In this document: piece by piece, positions 32,101-36,849 of the stretch | How positions within the stretch are numbered: position 1 is the first letter of the stretch | Layout of the letters: each line of letters begins with the position of its first letter | NCBI GenBank assembly: GCA_024641605.1 | Contig: JAHECT010000005.1 | Location: 1 to 36,849, forward strand | Reading direction: 5' to 3' | DNA from: Micrococcales bacterium | GTDB taxonomy: Bacteria; Actinomycetota; Actinomycetes; S36-B12; CAIYMF01 | DNA length: 36,849 bases | Notes under the pieces: model-generated | What the model saw: the letters and a program-made list of their open reading frames with translations, nothing else | What the model was told of the DNA's origin: nothing | The model's database searches: none | Position numbers and translations under genes: made by a program

Positions 32101-33699
32101 CACGGCACGGTCACCACGAACCTCGACGGCACCGTGACCTACACCCCCGCGCCCGGCTACGTCGGCCCCGACTCCTTCACCTACACCGTCTCCGACGGGG
32201 CCGGAGGCAGCTCCACGGCGACCGTCACGGTGACCGTGGGCGGGGCCGGTCCGGTCGCCGTGGACGACGCGGCCACCACGGTGCACGGCGTCAACGTCGC
32301 CATCGACGTGCTCGCCAACGACTCCGACCCCGACCCCGGCGACGTCCTGACGGTGTCGACGGTGGGCACACCCGGGCACGGCACCGCCGCCCTGCTCGGC
32401 GGCGTGATCGTCTACTCCCCGGCACCCGGGTTCGTGGGGAGCGACTCCTTCACCTACGTCGTCGCCGACTTCGACGGCGGGACGGCCACAGCGACCGTCA
32501 CGGTCGAGGTCACCAACGCGGCCCCCGCAGCCTCGGACGACACCGCGACGACCACGGACGGCACCGCCGTGGACATCGACGTCGTCGCCAACGACGGCGA
32601 CCCTGACGGGGACCCGGTCTCGATCTCCGTGGTCGGCACGCCCGGACACGGCAGCGCCACCGTCGTCGGCGGCTCGGTGCGCTACACGCCGGTGAGCGGG
32701 TTCGTAGGGGTGGACACGTTCACCTACTCCATCACCGACGGGCTCGGCGGCGTCTCGACGGCGACCGTCACGGTCACCGTGACCGCGGGCTCCACGCCCC
32801 CGGGGCCGCCAGGACCTCCCACGCCCCCCGGTCCTCCGGCTCCTCCCACCCCGCCGTCGCTGACGGCCACCGGCGCCGCCCTCTGTCTCGCTGACGTCCC
32901 CTACGTCGACTACTCCACGGTCGTGTCGGGCGCCGTCGTCGCGACGACCGTGGCCGCGTCGACCGCCGGGTCGCTCACCCTGCGCTGGCGCGACTCCCGC
33001 GGCACCATCGTCGCGACGTGGTCGGGTCTGGCCGCGAGCGGCCGTCTCGTGTGGCCCGGCGCGGCCATCGGTGCGGACGGGCGAGGCAGCGACTGGCCGG
33101 GCTGGGTGCGACGGTCCGGCACGTGGGTGCCCGGTTCGGACGGCTACGAGCACACGCGCACCGGCTCCACGCTGGAGTTCTCCTCCGGCTCGGCCACGGC
33201 CTCGACCGTCCTGGCCTACCCGGGCGCGACGGCGAGCTGCGCGCCCGCCCCACGGCTGGTCACGACACGTGACTCGGTGACCACCCCGGCCGGCCGTGCG
33301 GTGACCATCGTCGTCGGCAGCAACGACGACGGCGTCGACGCCGGGGCGAGGCTGACGATCAGCGGCCGGCCGACGCACGGCACCGTCGTGGTCGAGCAGG
33401 ACGGCACGGTCACCTACACGCCCGATCCCGGGTTCGCCGGCACGGACACCTTCCTCTACACGGTCACGAACGCCAACGGGCTGGTGTCCACCGCGTCGGT
33501 GGACGTGGTCGTCGTCGCCGACTCCGGGCTCCCGTCGACCGGAGGCGACCCGGCGTCAGGCGGGTCCCCGTCGGCCAGTGGGCTGCCCTCGACCGGAGGC
33601 AACCCGGCGGCGCCGCTCGGAGCGGGGCTGCTCCTCATCCTGCTGGGCGTTGCCCTGCGCGGGTCGGCTCGCCCCGACCCAGCCACGGAGGCGTGCTAG
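29155..33699 (+). CDS. Large cell-wall-anchored protein with tandem cadherin/Ig-like repeats and LPXTG-type C-terminus
   Basis: Signal peptide MPTTSGRARATTRLTTVLAAACLVAAGAVVPLSSASA; ten ~90-aa DDxAxT..DVLANDxDPxxD..HGxxxxxxGxxxYxPxxGYxGxDxFTYxVxDGxGGxxxATVTVTV units plus one; LPSTGG twice, hydrophobic segment, short tail. Confidence 0.92.
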   Translation: MPTTSGRARATTRLTTVLAAACLVAAGAVVPLSSASAAPSTLSVTPLGWNVVGLDSNSPTVATGPARYAVGAKVCNTGAATATDVTATWAWLTANSHVSILGPAAKSPETLAAGACRYWWWTVNVERVAASFNTARGFRITASAGNAPSVQTPANREIFVEKLISQNRNNVTGSSGPTSVLVGSTYTWTFSYDTGTFNQVQAGAFLDPSIFEISSVSQSYSTGGANDQFYKDACGWINDTTSAQYRSCTTNAKVGGTITSTVTAKVTGTGTTKISPLVLDFSGSSFHYNTDYASSVYALTVTATAPPAPTVVADSASTSSGTSVDVDVLANDVANGGSLDSSSLSVTVAPAHGTATVVGGQLRYAPAPGYSGTDTLTYRVCNTLGVCGTATVTITVTAPPVAGPDSASVPTAVATLIDVLANDSSAASYPLTITSLGSAVHGSVTVVGGQVRYVSAAGYRGPDSFTYTISDGHGGTATATVDVTVTNTAPTAGDDSAATTHAAPVTIDVLANDSDPNGDALTIVAVGLPGHGTAVVSSGAIVYTPVAGYAGSDTFTYMVSDGAGGTASAVVTVSVANARPVAADDAASTPGGTAVDIDVLANDTDPNADPLSITALTSPAHGTVSVVAGEVRYVPAPGYRGTDSFTYAATDGSASSVPATVTVAVANTPPVAQDDTVSTHRAASIDVLGNDSDANGDSLTVTAVGSPAHGSATIEADGTVTYIPTPGYTGSDAFTYTVSDGFGGTSVATVSVTVANAAPIAADDETSLAHGPGATTTYDVLANDSDPDADPLSLVALGSPSHGSAAIVGGKLSYTPTAGYVGDDVITYTVADEYGGTATATLLVHITNDAPVALDDSATAAPATAVDVTVLGNDTDANADVLTVTGASGAAHGTVTVNGDGTITYHPAASFRGTDSFTYTVSDGFTTSAPATVTVTVLNAAPEATDDTVGTPSGTPITISVLANDTDANADPLTITGTSPAAHGTVTTNLDGTVTYTPAPGYVGPDSFTYTVSDGAGGSSTATVTVTVGGAGPVAVDDAATTVHGVNVAIDVLANDSDPDPGDVLTVSTVGTPGHGTAALLGGVIVYSPAPGFVGSDSFTYVVADFDGGTATATVTVEVTNAAPAASDDTATTTDGTAVDIDVVANDGDPDGDPVSISVVGTPGHGSATVVGGSVRYTPVSGFVGVDTFTYSITDGLGGVSTATVTVTVTAGSTPPGPPGPPTPPGPPAPPTPPSLTATGAALCLADVPYVDYSTVVSGAVVATTVAASTAGSLTLRWRDSRGTIVATWSGLAASGRLVWPGAAIGADGRGSDWPGWVRRSGTWVPGSDGYEHTRTGSTLEFSSGSATASTVLAYPGATASCAPAPRLVTTRDSVTTPAGRAVTIVVGSNDDGVDAGARLTISGRPTHGTVVVEQDGTVTYTPDPGFAGTDTFLYTVTNANGLVSTASVDVVVVADSGLPSTGGDPASGGSPSASGLPSTGGNPAAPLGAGLLLILLGVALRGSARPDPATEAC
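30070..32781 (+). repeat. Ten in-frame ~270-bp protein-coding repeats (cadherin-like/Ig-like units)
   Basis: Manual alignment of ten consecutive units with conserved VLANDxDxxxD and FTYxVxDG; an 11th unit at about 33268-33516. Confidence 0.9.
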
Positions 33700-33741
33700 C
33701 TCCGGCGACCAAGGCCGGGACGAAGCCTGGAGACGGCCCGG

Positions 33742-35133
33742 TCAGCGAGGAGCCGCGGGGGTCAGCGGGAGCGTCACACGGATGGTGGTGGCGCCCGGGT
33801 GCGAGTCGATGTCGATGTGGCCGCCGTGGCGCTCGACCACGATGCGGCGCGCGATGTCGAGGCCGAGCCCGGTTCCCTTACCCACCTCCTTGGTCGTGAA
33901 GAAGGTCTCGAAGGCGCGCGCAGCGACCTCCGGTGTCATCCCGGACCCGGTGTCGGCGATCTCCACCACCACGCTGTCGGCGGCGCTGCGCGTGGTCAGC
34001 ATCAGGCGGCCCGACCCGTCCATCGCGTCGAGGGCGTTGTCGATGAGGTTGGTCCACACCTGGTTGAGCTCGCCGGGATAGGCGTCGATGAGGGGCACGT
34101 CCGGGGCGAATGAGCGTTCCACCGTCACGCCGTCCCGGATCTTGTGGGCGAGCATCGTGACGGTGCTGTCGAGACCCTCCGTGACGTCGATGGACTGCAT
34201 GACCGCGCGATCCATCTGCGTGTAGGACTTCACCGACCCCACGAGCTCGGAGATCCGTCGCGTGGACTCGCGCACCTCGGCGAGCAGGCCACGGACGGTC
34301 AGGGTGGCCGCGACCCACTCCATCCCGTGCTGGAGGGAGCCGTCCCCCATCAGCCCCAGCGCCTGCGTGCACCACTCCTGATCCGCGCCCGCCGCGGCCA
34401 GCGCCGGCGCCAGCACCCAGTCCCGGTCGACCCCGTGGTCGCTGAGCCAGTCGCCGATCTCCTCCTCACGGTCGGCGAGGGCGAGGGCGTCGCCCACCGG
34501 CTCGTTCGCGAGCAACTGGCGGCGCAGCCCGTCGAGCGCCTGGTACTGATCGGCCGAGATCCCGTGGGTGGCGAGCGAGGAGAGCGACGCCAAGGCGTCG
34601 TCGAGCTGCGACTCCAGGGCGACCACAGCGCGGGCTGTTGCCGCCGCAGGGTTGTTCAGCTCGTGGGCCAGGCCCGCCGACAGCGTCCCCAGCCGCACGA
34701 GCGACTCGCGCTGGCGAGCACCCGCCTCGATGCTGCGGGCGGTCGTGAACACCCCCGAGATGAGGTGGCTGACGAGGGGCAGGTGCGCGAGCAGGTCGCG
34801 CAGGGCCGGGTTGGGCACGCGGAGCAGCGTCCCTGCCGTCGAGGCCCGCCCGGTCCCGAAGTAGGCGGCGTGCTCGTCCCAGGCGCCGAAACCGCCGGCC
34901 CACCTGCCCGGCTCCGAGAGCTGACCGACCACGCTCTCCTCGCCCCCGGAGACCCGGACCATGTCGATGGATCCGGTGATGTTGACCCACCAGTAGTCCG
35001 ACGGTGCTCCGGCCTGCCAGAGCACGTCGCCCGGCTCGTACTGCACGACGTCACTCACATCGACGAGCTCACGGAGGTTCTCGTCGCTGATGCCGTCGAA
35101 GAGCGTGATCGCCCTGATCTGCTCCCAGCTCAT
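33742..35133 (-). CDS. Sensor histidine kinase with N-terminal cNMP-binding (CRP-like) domain
   Basis: ITLFDGISDENLRELVDVSDVVQYEPGDVLWQAGAPSDYWW; H-box LSAGLAHELNNPAAA; N-box NQVWTNLIDNALDAM; G-boxes IADTGSGM and GKGTGLGLDIARRIV. Confidence 0.93.
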   Translation of the reverse strand: MSWEQIRAITLFDGISDENLRELVDVSDVVQYEPGDVLWQAGAPSDYWWVNITGSIDMVRVSGGEESVVGQLSEPGRWAGGFGAWDEHAAYFGTGRASTAGTLLRVPNPALRDLLAHLPLVSHLISGVFTTARSIEAGARQRESLVRLGTLSAGLAHELNNPAAATARAVVALESQLDDALASLSSLATHGISADQYQALDGLRRQLLANEPVGDALALADREEEIGDWLSDHGVDRDWVLAPALAAAGADQEWCTQALGLMGDGSLQHGMEWVAATLTVRGLLAEVRESTRRISELVGSVKSYTQMDRAVMQSIDVTEGLDSTVTMLAHKIRDGVTVERSFAPDVPLIDAYPGELNQVWTNLIDNALDAMDGSGRLMLTTRSAADSVVVEIADTGSGMTPEVAARAFETFFTTKEVGKGTGLGLDIARRIVVERHGGHIDIDSHPGATTIRVTLPLTPAAPR

Positions 35134-36791
35134 CAGATCGTCGCCAGGTAGCGGTGCACGAGGTGGACGGACATGGCGCCTTCACCGACCGCGGACGCCA
35201 CCCGCTTCATCGAGTCGAGGCGGACGTCGCCGGCGGCGAAGACGCCAGGGACGCTGGTCTCCAGGGCGAAGGGCGCACGGTGGGCGAGCGTCCAGGTGTC
35301 CGACTGGACGAGGCCGAGGCGCTCGGGTCCGGTGACGACGAACCCGTGGTCGTCGCGCAGCACGCCCTCGCCCAGCCAGTCCGTGCGAGGTGAGGCGCCG
35401 ATGAAGACGAACAGCCACGACGCGGCGACATCCTCGCGCTCCCCGGTGTCGCGGTGCTCCAGGGTGAGCCCCTCGAGATGGTCGGTCCCGCGACCCGCGG
35501 CCACGACGGTCCGCGTACGCACCTCGATGGTGGGCGTGGCCTCGATCCGGTCGATGAGATAGGACGACATGGAGTCCACGAGCGACGCACCCCGCACGAT
35601 CATGACCACCCGCTTGGCATAGCGGGCGAGCTGCAGCGCGGCCTGGCCCGCCGAGTTCGCCGCGCCCACGAGATACACCTCGTCGCCCTCGACCTGGCTC
35701 GCCTCGCTCGCGGTGGCGCCGTAGTAGACGCCGCGGCCGGTGACGTCCTCGAGTCCGGGGGCCTCGAGGCGGCGGTAGGACACCCCGGTCGCGACGATCA
35801 CCGCTCGGGCCTCGATCTCCCCCTCGTCGAAACGCACGGCGTGGACGGGTCCCCGCTGCTCGAGCCCCAGCACGTCGCGGGCCAGGACCATCTCGGCGCC
35901 GAAGCGTGCCACCTGGGCGACCGCGCGCTGGGTGAGGTCGGCACCGCTGAGCCCCTTCGGGAACCCGAGGTAGTTCTCGATCGCCGCGCTGGTGCCCGCC
36001 TGACCACCGGGCGCCTCGCGCTCGACGATGACGGTGCTCAGTCCCTCCGACGCCGCGTACACCGCAGCCGCGAGGCCGGCCGGACCACCGCCCACGATGC
36101 AGACGTCGTAGAGGGGCTGGTCCGCCGTGGTGCGCAGCCCCAGCGCCGCGGCGAGCGCGAGGGTGGTCGGCGCCCGGAGCGGATCGGCGTCGGGCAGCAG
36201 CACGAGCGGCAGGTCGTCGGGTCCCGCTGCGGCGGCCTGCACGAGACGGTCCGCCCCTTCGTCGCGCTCCACGTCGTACCAGCGGTAGGGCACGTGGTTG
36301 CGGGCGAGGAACGTCTTCACGTCGTGGCTGCGCTCGGACCACCGGTGCCCGACGACCCGCACCTCGGAGCCGTCGTCGGGGTGGTCGCGTTGCCACGCCG
36401 CGAGCAGATCGTCGATGACGGGGTAGAGCCGGTCCTCGGGCGGGTCCCACGGCTTGAGGAGATAGTGGTCGAGGCCGATGTCGTTGATCGCACGGATGGC
36501 GACGTCGGTGTCGGCGTAGGCCGTCAGCAGCAGGAGCCGGGCGCCGGGTGCGTGCACGCGCGACCGGTCGAGGAACTCGATGCCGGTCATCTGCGGCATC
36601 CGCTGGTCGGACGCGATCAGCGCCACGGGGCGGTCGCGCACCGCGAGCTGGGCCAGCACCTCGAGCGCATCGGCGCCCGACCCTGCGCGCACGATCCGGT
36701 AGTGCTCCCCGTAGCGGGCGCGCAGATCACGGCTGATGGCCTGGGACACCTGGGGATCGTCGTCGACGGTGAGGATCGTCGGCTTGGGCAT
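35133..36791 (-). CDS. Fused response regulator (REC) - thioredoxin-fold - thioredoxin reductase-like flavoprotein
   Basis: ILTVDDDPQVSQAISRDL, phospho-Asp ALIASDQRMPQMTGIEFL, LKPW; FAD GGGPAGLAAAVYAASEGLSTVIVERE, APGGQAGTSAAIENYLGFP, VPGVFAAGDVRLDSMKRVASAVGEGAMSV; overlaps the kinase gene by 1 nt. Confidence 0.95.
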   Translation of the reverse strand: MPKPTILTVDDDPQVSQAISRDLRARYGEHYRIVRAGSGADALEVLAQLAVRDRPVALIASDQRMPQMTGIEFLDRSRVHAPGARLLLLTAYADTDVAIRAINDIGLDHYLLKPWDPPEDRLYPVIDDLLAAWQRDHPDDGSEVRVVGHRWSERSHDVKTFLARNHVPYRWYDVERDEGADRLVQAAAAGPDDLPLVLLPDADPLRAPTTLALAAALGLRTTADQPLYDVCIVGGGPAGLAAAVYAASEGLSTVIVEREAPGGQAGTSAAIENYLGFPKGLSGADLTQRAVAQVARFGAEMVLARDVLGLEQRGPVHAVRFDEGEIEARAVIVATGVSYRRLEAPGLEDVTGRGVYYGATASEASQVEGDEVYLVGAANSAGQAALQLARYAKRVVMIVRGASLVDSMSSYLIDRIEATPTIEVRTRTVVAAGRGTDHLEGLTLEHRDTGEREDVAASWLFVFIGASPRTDWLGEGVLRDDHGFVVTGPERLGLVQSDTWTLAHRAPFALETSVPGVFAAGDVRLDSMKRVASAVGEGAMSVHLVHRYLATI

Positions 36792-36849
36792 GGTGTCGCT
36801 TCCTGATCGGCCGGGCGGCTGAGGTGCAGGGGCGTCGTGACCCTACTGC

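Noticed and set aside
30070-32781. Regular ~270-bp periodicity considered as CRISPR or satellite DNA
   Set aside because: Units are in-frame, diverged at DNA level and explained by tandem Ig/cadherin-like protein domains; no spacer-repeat structure.
30544-33378. 944-aa minus-strand ORF opposite the surface protein
   Set aside because: Low-complexity Gly/Arg/Val/Asp composition from antisense reading of GC-rich repeats; the plus strand encodes a coherent repeat protein with signal peptide and sorting motif.

Overview
High-GC actinobacterial chromosomal segment with about 31 supportable protein-coding genes and no tRNA, rRNA, CRISPR array or transposase that I could recognise. In order: a 5'-truncated thiolase; BioM/BioN-type ECF transporter genes; a VTT/DedA-like membrane protein and a divergent Lgt-family protein; a CBS-domain protein; a TetR-linked ABC-2 exporter operon with two separate ATPases; a DUF2202 ferritin-like exported protein; argG (long subclass); an acyl-CoA (methylcrotonyl-type) carboxylase pair, a TetR regulator and an acyl-CoA dehydrogenase; a MASE1-CHASE-GGDEF diguanylate cyclase; furA-katG; an NYN-domain protein followed by a cytoplasmic kelch-like propeller protein; an ABC-2 ATPase/permease pair; class I fructose-bisphosphate aldolase followed by a tandem double-MarR protein; a SOUL heme-binding protein and a TspO-like protein; a large cell-wall protein with 10+1 cadherin/Ig-like repeats and two LPSTG motifs; and a two-component pair made of a cNMP-binding-domain histidine kinase and a REC/thioredoxin-fold/TrxR-like fusion. 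Strongest leads: (1) the REC-TrxR fusion lacks both the TrxR CxxC and the Grx-type cysteine, has one Cys in 552 aa, and is co-translated with its kinase; (2) a perfect 29-bp inverted repeat flanks the katG terminator, and its 11-bp core also occurs in the furA promoter; (3) two matched TTAACG-N2-CGTT(A/C)A operators each sit directly after a -10-like hexamer in the carboxylase/acyl-CoA dehydrogenase locus; (4) a 10-bp stem in the furA leader leaves AGGA, the core of a putative Shine-Dalgarno, as its only bulge; (5) an NYN nuclease-kelch propeller gene pair; (6) a fused tandem MarR protein. All calls come from reading motifs by eye; no database search was run.
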